NCBI GenBank assembly: GCA_030789695.1
Contig: CM061140.1
Location: forward strand, 82,832,422-82,896,421
Length of the DNA: 64,000 nt
Direction of reading: 5' to 3'
DNA from: Scilla litardierei
Taxonomy: Eukaryota; Streptophyta; Magnoliopsida; Asparagales; Asparagaceae
The notes beneath the pieces are model-generated. The model was not told the DNA's origin, searched no databases, and saw nothing but the letters and a program-made list of their open reading frames with translations. Every line of letters begins with the position of its first letter. Position 1 is the stretch's first letter. This document shows positions 1 through 10,362 of the stretch, one piece after another. Both the position numbers and the translations under genes were made by a program.

Positions 1-595
1 GGACACGGTTGGCGTAGAAGAGTTTGACCAGACGAGGATATGGGTGGGGATTCACCTTAGGGTCATATCGAAGATAATCGATAAGACCAGAAGACGACAG
101 AAGGTCAGCGAGGCCAGGGAAGTCTGAAAACTGAACGAAATGCTCCAGAAGCAGCGGGCAGTGTTCGATACGGTTATATGCCGCGAGAAACAACGGGTCG
201 TCGTGACATAATGAGATATCGACACCGCCTACCGGCATCGGAACCTTTCCCTTAGGCTTACGTGTGGAAGTACGGGGTGGAGGAGTGGGTTCCCTATGAG
301 TCTCGGTCTCGGGGCGGTACTCGGTGTCGGAATCTGAAACACCGGGAGTGGGTGTACAGAAAGAGGAGGGAGACACAGTTTCCTTCGTAGGCTTGGGTTT
401 TGGCTTGGGTTGAGCTCTAGGCTTGGCGATCGTCGTCCTCTTCTTGTTGAGAGGAGGCGAAGACGACGAGGGTTGGGTAGTTTTCGAACGGCATTTAGGT
501 TGCGACGGTTCCCTAGGGGCGACTCTACGGTCATAGGGGACGAGCTCAAGGGTTGGATCGGGATTTGTGTTGTTGCCATAAGCGAAGCAAGACAT
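1..595 (-). CDS. env-like (third) ORF of the SIRE element, partial
   Basis: An open frame starts with ATG at 595-593 and stays open to the window edge, about 198 codons. It is not listed by simple ORF finders because the stop lies outside. The first ~100 residues are low complexity, rich in Pro, Ser, Lys and Thr, with a basic stretch around NKKRTT and a PKPKPKP run. The last ~90 residues look globular and end in YPRLVKLFYANRV. That motif resembles the (Y)PxLVxxFYAN signature of the 'putative plant transposon protein' family found in third ORFs of plant retroelements. No signal peptide or membrane segment is visible in this part, so 'env-like' describes position only. The function is unknown. 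ATG context and upstream leader suggest an independent transcript. Confidence 0.6.
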   Translation of the reverse strand, partial: MSCFAYGNNTNPDPTLELVPYDRRVAPREPSQPKCRSKTTQPSSSSPPLNKKRTTIAKPRAQPKPKPKPTKETVSPSSFCTPTPGVSDSDTEYRPETETHREPTPPPRTSTRKPKGKVPMPVGGVDISLCHDDPLFLAAYNRIEHCPLLLEHFVQFSDFPGLADLLSSSGLIDYLRYDPKVNPHPYPRLVKLFYANRV

Positions 596-866
596 GACGC
601 AATCAACACAAGAGAGCGAAAGATCGGAAGCCCTAAGAATCAACCCTAGGCCGAAATCCTAGTGAAACCATAGCCGAAAAAAATCGATTGGAAATAGGAG
701 AAACCCTAACCCTAGACAGGAAACAAACCCTAGAAGCTAGGAGAGGGAGGGAGAGAGGTCACCTAGGGGAGATCGACGGACGGCGACGGAGAACGGTCGG
801 AAAGATGAAGAACTCAACGGAGGAGATGAAGAGTCACGGGGGGGTTTTAGGCTGGAGAGGGAAATT
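596..866 (-). promoter_or_regulatory. Leader-like region upstream of the SIRE env-like ORF
   Basis: On the minus strand this 270-bp stretch is rich in CT runs (CTCTCTCCCTCCCTCTCC) and AGGGTTT blocks, the look of a plant 5' UTR with a pyrimidine patch. It sits between the palindrome array and the env-like ATG. No clear TATA box is visible. Inference: a separate promoter/leader for the third ORF. Confidence 0.35.
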
Positions 867-1141
867 TCGATCGACTAGAATGAGATTAAGTCGATTAGAA
901 TGAGTTTAAGTCGGTCGGGAGCTCAAAAGACGCAACTGTCCTCGTTACAATTAGTCGGTCACAGTTCAAGCACTGACCGACTAGATGATGATCTAGTCGG
1001 TCAGTCAATGTGCTTGAACCGACTAGTTGCAAACAGTAGCAAAAGCCAAAATAACAGACAAGAATTAGTCGGTCTAAGCTCATTCACTGATCGACTAGAA
1101 CTGAATCTAGTCGGTCGGCCATTGAACTTGGACCGACTAAG
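867..1141. repeat. TAGTCGGTC/GACCGACTA palindrome array before the env-like ORF
   Basis: The 9-mer TAGTCGGTC and its reverse complement GACCGACTA occur about eight times in alternating orientation, with one-base variants, separated by roughly 8-25 bp, so that neighbours form inverted repeats. The same motif is arrayed in the 5' LTR of this element (7634-8165). The following 1142-1391 is AT-rich with no coding signal. Confidence 0.85.
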
Positions 1142-1391
1142 AGAGTCCAAAAATTTTAGAATTAGAAATTTTGAGTTCTCTTCTAATCGCACTTCGACGA
1201 AACATCGTAATACTCTCATTAATCATTATAATACCCCATTAAACATCGAAAATCTGAAATTTGATGTTTACGAACAAATCGAGCGAGAATTCCGAAAATT
1301 CAACAAAAATCCAGAAAATTTCAATTAATCTAGCATGTGCAAATATAATGAAATTTTATAGCATGCGAGATTATTAAAAACAAAATGAATC

Positions 1392-4300
1392 CTAAATCTC
1401 AGATTCACCCATAATCCCCAATTCTCGATGTAACCGCACAAAGGAGTCTTCCTTTAGGGGTTTCGTGAAAATATCGGCGATTTGCTTTTGGGTTTCAACG
1501 TACACTAATATGATGTCCTTTTTAGCAACATGATCATCTAAGAAGTGGTGTCGGACATCTATGTGTTTAGAACGGAATGGTGTACCGGGTTCTTGGAGAG
1601 ACAAATTGCACTTTGGTTGTCCACCATGATAGGGCAAGTATCACAGTTTATACCAAAGTCTTTAAGTGTGTGTCTCATCCAAAGAACTTGAGCACACGCG
1701 GCACCGACGGCAATATATTCCGCCTCGGTGGTTGAAAGTGATACGGAATTCTGCTTCTTGGAAAACCAAGAGACAAGAGAATTTCCTATAAAATGGCAAG
1801 TGCCACTAGTACTTTTCCTGTCGGATTTGCATCCCACATAATCTGCGTCACTATATGAGATTAACTCATACGTGCTAGATTTTGGATAAAGTAATCCAAA
1901 ATCAAGTGTGTAACTTAAATAACGGAAAATACGTTTTACCGCTACTAAGTGAGATTCCTTAGGTTGAGACTGATAACGAGCACATACACATACGGCAAAC
2001 ATAATATTGGGCCTACTTGCGGTAAGATATAGTAAACTACATATCATACCTCGATATAGACGAATGTCTACATCTTTACCGCTCGTATCCTTATCAAGAT
2101 GCGTAGTCGTGCTCATTGGAGTCTTCTTCCCGGAGGCATTCTCCATTCCAAATCGCTTTAGCAACTCCACCGTGTACTTCGCTTGGTGGATGAAGATTGC
2201 ATCGTTCATTTGGCAAATTTGGAGACCTAAGAAATATTTGAGCTCACCCATGTGGCTCATCTCAAATTGATCCTTCATCACATTAGAAAACTCTTCGCAA
2301 AGTGCAAAGTTAGTAGCACCAAAAATGATATCATCAACATATATTTGAACTAAAATTATATCATTATTCGAATACTTAACAAATAATGTCGAATCAACTT
2401 CTCCCATTTTAAAACCCAAATCCAAAAGAAAATTCTTTAAACGGTCATACCAAGCTCGAGGAGCTTGTCTCAAACCGTAAAGTGCTTTCTTAAGTTTAAA
2501 AACATGATTTGGAAATTTTTCATTTATAAAACCCGGAGGTTGAGAAACGTAAACTTCCTCAACAACATCTCCGTTTAAAAACGCACTTTTAACATCCATT
2601 TGAAAAATTTTAAAATCCTTATGGCATGCAAAAGACAATAATAATCTAATTGATTCTAATCTAGCTACCGGAGCGAAGGATTCTTCGAAATCAATACCTT
2701 CCTCTTGACGGTAGCCTTGAGCAACTAACCGAGCTTTGTTCCGGACGACGATTTGGTTTTCGTCGGTCTTGTTCTTGAAGATCCACTTTGTCCCTATGAC
2801 GGTGTGGTTCTTCGATGGCAATGAAACAAGCTCCCAAACCTCATTTCTCTCGAATTGAATGAGTTCCTCCTCCATGGCTAAGATCCAAGCACCGTCTTCG
2901 CACGCTTCATTAACATTCTTTGGCTCAATCGAGGAGGCAAAGGCACAATGAGTGAAGTAGTTCACTTGCGATCTCGTCTTGACACTATCATGGATATTGC
3001 CAATGACTTGCTCATGAGGATGGTCACGAACGGTATGAAGCCGTTTGGGAATTCCTTGATCACTAGGAACATTCTCAACAACTTCATTAGTTGGGTTAGT
3101 CTCAATTGAATCAATAGAATTATTAGAATTAGAATTACCAATTGAATCGCATAAGACATCCATAGAGTCATCATCATTAGTAATTCTAGTTGGAACAAAT
3201 CCTTCATTAAATGAAACATGAAGTGATTCCTCGATCGTTGAGTTTCGTTTGTTGTATATCCGGTAGGCTTTGCTACGTGAGGAGTATCCAACAAAAATCC
3301 CCTCATCGGATCTTGGATCGAATTTGTCCAAACTACCATACGTGTTTTTAATAAAGCATTTAGAACCGAAAACATGAAAATGTTTAACTTGAGGCAATCT
3401 ACCAAACAACAATTCATAACAAGTTTGTTTAGTGTCAGGCCTCAAAAGTATTCTATTAAACACATAGCAAGCGGTGTGTACCGCTTCCGCCCAAAATTGA
3501 TGGCCAAGTTGGCTATCATCAAGCATAGTGCGAGCACACTCCACTAGCGTCCTATTCTTTCTCTCAACTACACCATTTTGAGGAGGTGCGCGAGGGAATG
3601 AAAAGGTGTGTGTAATACCAACTTCATCACAAAATGTCTCAAAAGACTCATTCTCAAATTCCCCTCCATGATCACTACGAATAGTGACAATGGTGGTTCC
3701 AATGAGATTTTGTACTTTCTTAACAAAAATTGTGAAGTTTTCAAAAGCTTCATTTTTATTACTTAATGAAAATACCCAAGTAAACCTAGAAAAGTCATCA
3801 ACGATGACAAGTCCATATCTAGCATTACCTAATGAAGCAACTCTAGTAGGCCCAAATAAATCTAGATGTAATAGCTCTAGTGGCCGCTTAGAAGAAATGC
3901 TTTTCTTAGGTTTAAATGAAGATTTTGGAAGCTTGCCTCGTTGACACGAGTCACAAAAGCTTTTCTTTTGAAAGACAAGCTTAGGGAAGCCTCTAATAGA
4001 ATTTAACTTGGAAAGTTTAAATAGTGTTCCAAAGTTCACATGACCAAAACGTCGATGCCATAAGTGTTGCTCACTTGTGTTGGCAATGAGACATTGTTCA
4101 TGTGATCTTGGAAGATCTAGGATATATATATCCTTATGGCGTGTGCCGGAAAACAATACATCATTAGTAGTTTTATTCAAAATATGGCACATTCCTTTCG
4201 CAAAGCTAACTTTGTAACCTTTGTCACAAAGTTGGCTTATTGAAATAAGATTGTGGTTTAATCCTTTAACAAGGTAAACATCACATATAAGTGGTTTAGA

Positions 4301-4507
4301 AGGATTACCCACTTTGCCAACACCTATGATGGTTCCGCTCTCGTTGCCTCCAAAGACTACCCGGTTCCCATTTGCGATGGGCACCACTCCGGAGAGCAAT
4401 TGAGCGTCACCCGTCATGTGTTTTGAATACCCGCTATCGAGTATCCAATTCCTTTTGGAGCTAAATTTAAAGTTGTTGCTCCATTTCTTTTTCCTTTCCT
4501 TGAGTAC
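1392..4507 (-). pseudogene. pol: copia pol polyprotein (protease-integrase-RT-RNase H), frameshifted
   Basis: The frame is open from 4507 (just after a TAG) to 1559, then continues in another frame to 1392 after a frameshift near 1575. Protease active site DSG lies in [13 protein letters not shown] at about 4420-4450. Counting from the ATG at 4417: the integrase zinc finger is H121, H126, C155, C158. The catalytic triad is D186, D249, E285 (35-residue spacing between the last two). The RT YVDD box is at 693-696 and RNase H shows D857/D859 and E898 (STTEAEYIA). These are complete copia domains with their key residues. The frameshift falls in the RNase H tail between NPVHHS and KHIDVRHHF. The 5' end is out of frame with gag. 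This enzyme set would copy the element RNA into cDNA and insert it. Confidence 0.93.
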
Positions 4508-4560
4508 CTAAAGATAGACAATATCGTAGCATGGTACCCAAGGTCATTGGGTCCAAAAGA

Positions 4561-6652
4561 TTAGACCTTTGGAAGCCAAGTCCAATTGGACTTAGACTTC
4601 CCCACATAGTTATCACTATGCACAACATTCGAAAAATACGAGTTCATATAAACTTGTTTTTCTTTCATGCTTGTGTCCTTTGGGCTCCAAATTGTGAAGA
4701 TTTTGGGAGCCCTCATCCTATTGGGTGCATGCATACGTTGTTGATTTCTACGTGATGCATGTCGTGGATAGGAATAAGGAACATGATGAAATGGTGCATG
4801 TGGATAATTATTCATACGATGATGTGAGTGAACATATGCATGTGGAGGAACACGTGCATGAGGGTGTCTCACATTGTGTGCTCGTGCCCGTGGATGTGGT
4901 GCATAAAAATCATCATATGTGTGAGCATGTGGGGTAGGACATGTGTTCCTACGTGGTATGGTATTTGTGTACATATAAGCATGACCCTTCTTTGGAGGTC
5001 CACCCAAAGTGGGTTTCTTTCCAAACGAGGGTGTGTACGAGGTGGAAGCACCATTGGTAGTTGAACTACCAATAGAGTGTTTGCTACCACTCGTCGAAGC
5101 ATCAAAAGTTGGCCTAACAAAGGTAGTGGCTGACTTGGATGAATTTCCCAACTTATACCCCAAGCCAATGTGGTGATTGGCCAGAGGTAAGTCATTTAGG
5201 ATATTATCCAAATGGCCCTTACCCTTATTGAATTCATTTATTCGGCCCAATGTGCACTCATATTTCTCGGTGAGAGAACGCATAGAAGCATCCAAAGTGG
5301 ATACTTGCGATGTGAGCACATAAACACGAGATTTGAGATTCTCATTCTCAATACTCAAAGTCGAGTTTTGAGAAGTCAAATCCGCTATCTTGTGTTCCTC
5401 CGAATCCTCAATGCTAACATGTTCAAGTTGAGACTTGAGATTTACAATCTCATTCCTCAACTCTTCAACAACGGTGTCGTTGTTGGTGATGATAGTTTTA
5501 GGCGAGGTTTGGATGCTAGCTAAATCATCTTTTACTTTAGTATATCTATTTACTAATTTAGTGTATTTAGACCATAATTGCTCATTAGCATTTCTAAGGT
5601 CATCCATGGTTACCTCATCGCCTTCGTTGTCGCTATCATCGGAAGAGGAATCTTTATCTTGCTCCTCTCGAGCCATGAAGCACATGTGTGCTTGCTCCAC
5701 TTGCTCATCGTCTGACTCTCCGCTTGAGGAATCCTCGGAGTCGGTGAAAGTCCCGACGAGTCCTTTCTTGTACCCTTTCTTGTACTTCTTGGACTTGTCG
5801 AACTTCGGCGCCTTCCACTTCTCCTTTTGCTTATTTTGATGACACTCCGCTTTCATGTGTCCTGGCTTGTTGCATTTGGAAACACAAAGGAGAGGAGGCA
5901 TTAGAAGAACCAAATTTAGCTTTGTTCTTATAGTTACCTTTCCGGAAGAACCGGTTGAACTTCTTTGCCATGAGTGCCATGGACTCCAAGTCCAACTCGT
6001 CTTCCGAGTTTTCATCATCGGACGATGTGGAAGTTGATGGAGCGGCCTTGAAAGTAATAGCCTTCTTCTTTGGCTCGTCTTGCTTTAGGTAGGACTTCAT
6101 CTTGTCCTACAACTTCAACTTGCTATCCTTGCGTACCTCATATGACATTAAGGTACCCATTAGTTGCACGACGGTATAAGTTTTCATATCATTACCTTCC
6201 TCGATGGCGAAGGTCCGTTTCTCCCAACAAGAAGGAAGTCCATCGATAATCTTCGAGACTTTCTCCTTTTGGGTGTAGGTCTTACCGAGAGCCTCCAACT
6301 CGTTTGTGATGTCGACGAAGCGAGCATAATACTCCTTCATCTTCTCACCCTGTAGCATATGAAATAACTCGTAATCTTTATTAACTACAACGAGTTTAGA
6401 GTCTCTTACCCTACTTGTCCCTTCATGCAATATGAGGAGGGAGTTCCATATTTGATATGCACTCTTACATGTGCATATCTTGTTGAAATCCTCGGGCTCC
6501 AAAGCACATTGCAAGGCGTTCATTGCCTTGGCATTGCTTACCTCCGCGGCGATCTCCGCGGGAGTCCACTTCTCGAAATCTTCTTCGGCGGGCTCGACGT
6601 ACTCCTTCATTGTAGTCCTCCATAGTGAAGCACTCCGGAGGAAAGTTTCCAT
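4561..6652 (-). pseudogene. gag: copia Gag (UBN2-type capsid, zinc knuckle, coiled coil), broken
   Basis: The N-terminal part (6652-6107) has the UBN2 copia-gag pattern: W...Y...W, then KMKEYYARFVDITNELEALG and IDGLPSCWE. An in-frame TAG follows (KLKL*, next codon 6106), most simply a CAG-to-TAG change. Near 5880 a small insertion shifts the frame at the CCHC knuckle (KCNKPGHMKAEC). The downstream frame to 4561 is acidic, then a heptad-like coiled coil (LTSQNSTLSIENENLKSRV...), then FNKGKGHLDNIL, a pattern typical of SIRE Gag. A His/Pro-rich tail ends in NWTWLPKV. Gag packages element RNA in cytoplasmic particles. The stop and shift make it inactive. Confidence 0.85.
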
Positions 6653-6814
6653 CCGGCATTTTCAGTACCCGTAGTTGGTACCGTTGAAGAAGGGAGGCCT
6701 CGTTGAGGAGTGTCCTTCCATTACCGAAGAAGCTCCTTCACGGTTCTTGAAGGTGCTATAGTCGGAAGGTGGATGAATGATTTTGTTGTCGTTGGCAGAC
6801 ATAGCTATAGACTT

Positions 6815-6827
6815 GGCTCCGATACCA
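6815..6827 (-). other. Primer binding site, tRNA-iMet type
   Basis: Read on the minus strand: TGGTATCGGAGCC, two bases after the LTR end. It matches the TGGTATCAGAGCC complement of plant initiator-Met tRNA with one mismatch. Confidence 0.8.
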
Positions 6828-7561
6828 AATGTAATGCCCTGCTAAGCTACTACACAAGTACTAGAGGGGGGTGAATAGTACTTTAAAATAATTAAGATGC
6901 TAATTCCTAATTACCTTGCAAACTCTACCAAACAATGCGGAAATGCGGAAATGTAAATGTAAGACAACAAAGAAACAATCGCAAACAAACGATATAACCG
7001 GGTTCGGATCCACCCAAGTCTCCCCGACTTGTTCCCGGTGATCCTACGTCCCAAACACCCGGATCCCCTCCGGATACTCGAGTTAGAAACCCTAACTCAA
7101 GATTTCCACTATGAAATACTTGTGAAAAACATTCACAAGTCAAATCATACACAAAAGAAATTGTGACTCCCACAACCCGGGATCACAAACACACTCTCAC
7201 AACCGAGAGTGAAACTTACAATATGAAAGTAAATTGAAATAGAAATTCTTACCGACAAAATCCTATGCCTTGAGTAAAACTTACGATTTAGGGCAAAACG
7301 GATTTTCGGGAAGATGAAGAGGCACCAAACCCTAGCTCCAAGATGTAGATCAGCTATGGAGAGCTATGAGGTTGTTGGTGACCTAGAATCAAGCACTTGG
7401 CTTGGAAGGCTCACAATCAATGAATCTCTCTTTTGAAATAAGAGTGAGGAGAGATTCAAGATTGGAAAGAAAGAGCTTTGAATGAGGAATGAATGCTTTC
7501 TCTTTGATCTCTAAAGTTCTCTTAATATCAGCCTTGAGTGCAATGAATGCAGCACTCCAAG

Positions 7562-7569
7562 TATTTATA
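7562..7569 (-). promoter_or_regulatory. TATA box of the SIRE LTR promoter
   Basis: Minus-strand CCTATAAATACTTGG lies about 65 bp downstream of the palindrome array, the usual place for a core promoter at the U3/R border. Confidence 0.6.
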
Positions 7570-7633
7570 GGATAGAGGAAAGAGAGAAAGAAAATCGAGT
7601 CATTAAATGCTCCAACGGCTCTATTCTGAACCA

Positions 7634-8165
7634 AACTAGTCGGTCAAAGAACAACCACCGACCAACTAGTTCATCAACTAGTCGGTCAGTCAATCAATAT
7701 GAACCGACTAATAGTAGACCAAGGAATAGGTCGAAGTTCAGACTAACAGAACTAGTCAGTCAAAGAACACTTGACAACCGACTAGTTTCACAACAAGTCG
7801 GTCGATGAGTGAGCTTAGACCGACTAAGAGATAAAACAAATAGTCTGAGTACAAATTGATTTAGTCGGTCCAAGAACAAAAGTTGACCGACTAGTTCATC
7901 AACTAGTCGGTCGCCAAATGAACATAGACCGACTAACGATAAACAGCAAGTTGGCATGTACAGTAGAAGCTCAACTAGTCGGTCTAAGAAGCATCACTGA
8001 CCGACTAGTTCAAAAACTAGTCGGTCGGTGAGTCAACGTAGACCGACTAACTGTAAACAGTAAAGAGCTATGAATTATGAAGGTAAACTAGTCGGTCCAA
8101 GAAGCTTTGCCGACCAACTAGATCACCATCTAGTCAGTTGGTTCTTCTTCTTGAACTAACTAACA
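7634..8165. repeat. TAGTCGGTC palindrome array in the SIRE LTR
   Basis: About sixteen copies of [C]TAGTCGGTC or GACCGACTA[G] (some with one change, such as GACCAACTA) alternate in orientation. Pairs form 10-bp inverted repeats around loops of roughly 10-25 bp. The array lies immediately upstream of the TATA box in the element's sense. Confidence 0.85.
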
Positions 8166-8567
8166 TACACGAGAAGTCGCGAATCGAAGCGCGAAGCTTT
8201 CGGGAAAGTTCGTATGGACTTCTATTAAGATCCTAGCTCTAAGATAGGAGCGTTATGAAGATTAAAACGTAAGACCTACTCAAGGCTTAACATTCTACGA
8301 AAGAAGCTTAAAAGACTATAAATAAAACTTGACGATACCGTCTTCAAAAGCTTCAATCGAATCTTCATGACTTCTAAAATGGTCCATAAGCTTCAACGAA
8401 GCTTTAGGCATACGATCACGCGTATTGAGAAGTCTCGAGACGTCGCTTGGGATGTTCATATGAATTTGGTGACGATCTCCATAACTGCGCTCACAAAGAG
8501 TTAGTTCACGATATATTTATGTTTGCTCATCATCCAAAACCAAATCCGGGGAGTCCAATATCCAACA

Positions 8568-9606
8568 AACCAATCCATCCCAAACATAGCTTCAAAACTG
8601 GGCATCTCTATTACTAAGGAATCGGCATACAACTCTCGTCCACAAATCTCCACAAGACAATGACGGCATCCAGAAGAACTACAGATCACTCCATTCCCAG
8701 TGTGGATATTCCAACTAGCGGCAAAAGAGTCTACTACTATAGAATGCTTAGCCATGAATCGTTGGGACAAGAAACAATGAGATGCCCCAAATCAAAAAGG
8801 GATAGAGCGAGAAAGGAGGCAACTCTAACAATGCTTAAGGAAAATAATACAAGACCAAAATAAAAGTCTAACATCCAAAACATTGAAGTACGATACTAAG
8901 ACATTGATGAAGAGACAATCATAACTTAAAGAAAGGTTGGAGAAATACCAAGGGTAACTCGCCCGATATCCTCTGCCTCCACAGTGGTCATGATAAAGGT
9001 CTGACTCTTCGGAGCTGCCTTCCTAAAGGTCTGCTATTGGGTAGGCAAATGTGAACCTCTAGGAGCTATGACACTAGGACCTGGTGGTGTTGAAAGTGAA
9101 AGCCTCTGCAGAGCAGGCAGAAGGGTCCTCTACTGCATTGGTCTAGCTGACACAGATGCAACTGATCCTGAAGACTGGCTCTACTGTAGACAGAACCTAC
9201 TCATATGCCCATTCATACCACATATGAAGCATTACCGAGCAAGGGATCTGCTATCGTTCTTCTCATGTCCTGGCTTGCCACAATGCTAGAAAGACAGTCG
9301 CCTCAGTGAGGTTGATGGAACTCTAGGCCTCCTGAACTGGGTGGTCTGTATTGGCATGTGGAAAATCCTCTGCTGTCATGTACGACGTCTATCAGCTGCC
9401 ACGGGTGCCCTCCCCACACTCTTCAGATGTGTCTCATGCATCCTGGCTGCCTTCAGTACGGCCTCATATGTAGGCAAGTCAAGTGTGGACATGGCTGCTC
9501 TATACTCTAGGTTAAGTCCCATACAGAATCGTCGAGCTCTAGTAGTATCGGTCTTCACCAACTCTGGAGCAAACTTGCTTAATAATGAAAACTCAGTGGC
9601 ATATGC
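8568..9606 (-). pseudogene. CHR-C chromovirus gag C-terminus and protease start, copy 1
   Basis: Minus-strand reading continues a Ty3/gypsy Gag interrupted at 22332 by the Athila insertion: KFAPELVKTDTTRARRF, then YRAAMSTLDLPTYEAVLKAAR, then decayed zinc-knuckle pieces (CGKPGHE, CFICGMNGHMSRFC). After an intron-like gap comes a protease with a one-base loss in its DSGAS box (8770-8800), then QRFMAKHSI and FEAMFGMDW, where the SIRE element begins. Several stops. Belongs with 19478-20515 and 22332-22783. Confidence 0.8.
8835..8948 (-). other. Decayed intron at the CHR-C gag/protease border
   Basis: Minus strand: exon ...ITLG-equivalent codons (GTT ACC CTT G) then GTATTTCTCC..., 114 nt, ending TTTTCCTTAA before GCATTGTTAGAG. 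Joining gives a frame leading into LFDSGAS, with the same phase as the introns in CHR-A and CHR-B. The acceptor AG appears mutated to AA. The second copy is at 19744-19857. Confidence 0.6.
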
Positions 9607-9900
9607 TGACCACTCTACATTTTACACCTTTTTTCTGCATGTTTGCATGCCATTTTGATCGCTCGTATCGTGTTTTTTCACGATTATTCGACAATATTGC
9701 GATGCTTTTCACGATTTCTTGTTTTTGTCGAATTTCAGGAGATTTCGAGCGATTTGGAGTGATTCTGAGATGCACCCACTCTGGAGTGTCACCCGTGACT
9801 CTTTCAAGGGGAATTTTGCAATTGGAGAGGAGTGAAAGAAGAACGAACGTCGTAGGAGCGACGAGGGAGCAAAAATACAAAGATTAGGCATTTTCAGCAT

Positions 9901-10274
9901 GTCACTCGGCCGAGTGAAGGAGTCACTCGGCCGACCATCGAAAGCCCGCTCGGACGGCCAAATCGGACACGCAACAGACTGAGTATCAGCGTGCACTCAG
10001 CCGACCGTCGCCAGCCCACTCGGCCGAACCACGGAGACGCCACTCGCCCGAGTGGAATCAAGACGACGACAAACGAAAAGTCCCAACTTACTGTAATCTG
10101 TCAATCAACTCCCGAGTTCCGACTCAGCCGAGTGAAAAAGTCCCCTCGGCCGAAGCAAAGAAAGTCACTCGGCCGAGTGACTCCCGAGGAGCCGACCCCC
10201 AAAAGTCCGAAGTTACTGGAATTTGTCAGGGTTTGTCACTCGGCCGAATGACATTTGTCACTCGGCCGAGTGAG
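9901..10274. repeat. CACTCGGCCGAGTG palindrome array in the Athila LTR
   Basis: About ten complete or half palindromes of CACTCGGCCGAGTG, spaced 10-50 bp, lie just upstream of the TATA box. The same set occurs at 20811-21183 in the solo LTR and a further set at 14645-14991 before the env-like ORF. Confidence 0.9.
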
Positions 10275-10355
10275 CCGCGCTGCCTGTAGCGTAAATTGCG
10301 ATTTTCAGGCTACGCAGGGGCAATTTCGTCACAGTTTTTTGGGCGTTTTAGGGGG

Positions 10356-10362
10356 TATTTAA
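10356..10362 (+). promoter_or_regulatory. TATA box of the Athila LTR
   Basis: TATTTAA in GGGGGTATTTAACCCC, about 80 bp after the palindrome array. The equivalent in the solo LTR is at 21266-21272. Confidence 0.55.

Larger units (their letters stand above)
1..8567 (-). mobile_element. SIRE-lineage Ty1/copia retrotransposon, 3' end outside window
   Basis: Read on the minus strand the order is 5' LTR, tRNA-iMet-like PBS, gag with long coiled-coil region, protease-integrase-RT-RNase H (copia order), non-coding spacer with palindromes, then an env-like ORF that runs off the left edge. The 3' LTR must lie beyond position 1. A large gag with coiled coil and CCHC knuckle plus a third ORF after pol is typical of the SIRE/Maximus lineage. 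The 5' LTR ends at 8567 inside a chromovirus protease, and AACCA follows it as the presumed target-site copy. Stops and frameshifts in gag and pol mean this copy cannot make its own proteins. Confidence 0.88.
6830..8567 (-). repeat. SIRE 5' LTR (1738 bp)
   Basis: On the minus strand it starts TGTTGGATATTGGACTCC at 8567 and ends GGGCATTACA at 6830, with TG...CA ends. It is followed by a two-base gap and the PBS. It holds the palindrome array, then a TATA box. Near the inner end is a G-run (AGAGGGGGGTGAATAG at 6863-6880 on the plus strand). The matching 3' LTR is outside the window, so the outer end is inferred from TG, the chromovirus boundary and the PBS. Confidence 0.8.

Noticed and set aside
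6863..6880. AGAGGGGGGTGAATAG as a polypurine tract
   Set aside because: It lies inside the SIRE 5' LTR on the opposite strand to the element, not before a 3' LTR.
8660..8863. Plus-strand ORF of 67 aa (repeated at 19569-19763)
   Set aside because: Antisense to the CHR-C protease and intron; conserved only because the region is duplicated.
9901..10274. CRISPR-like array of short palindromic repeats
   Set aside because: Repeats are only 9-14 bp, vary in orientation and spacing, lie in plant LTRs, and no cas genes are near.
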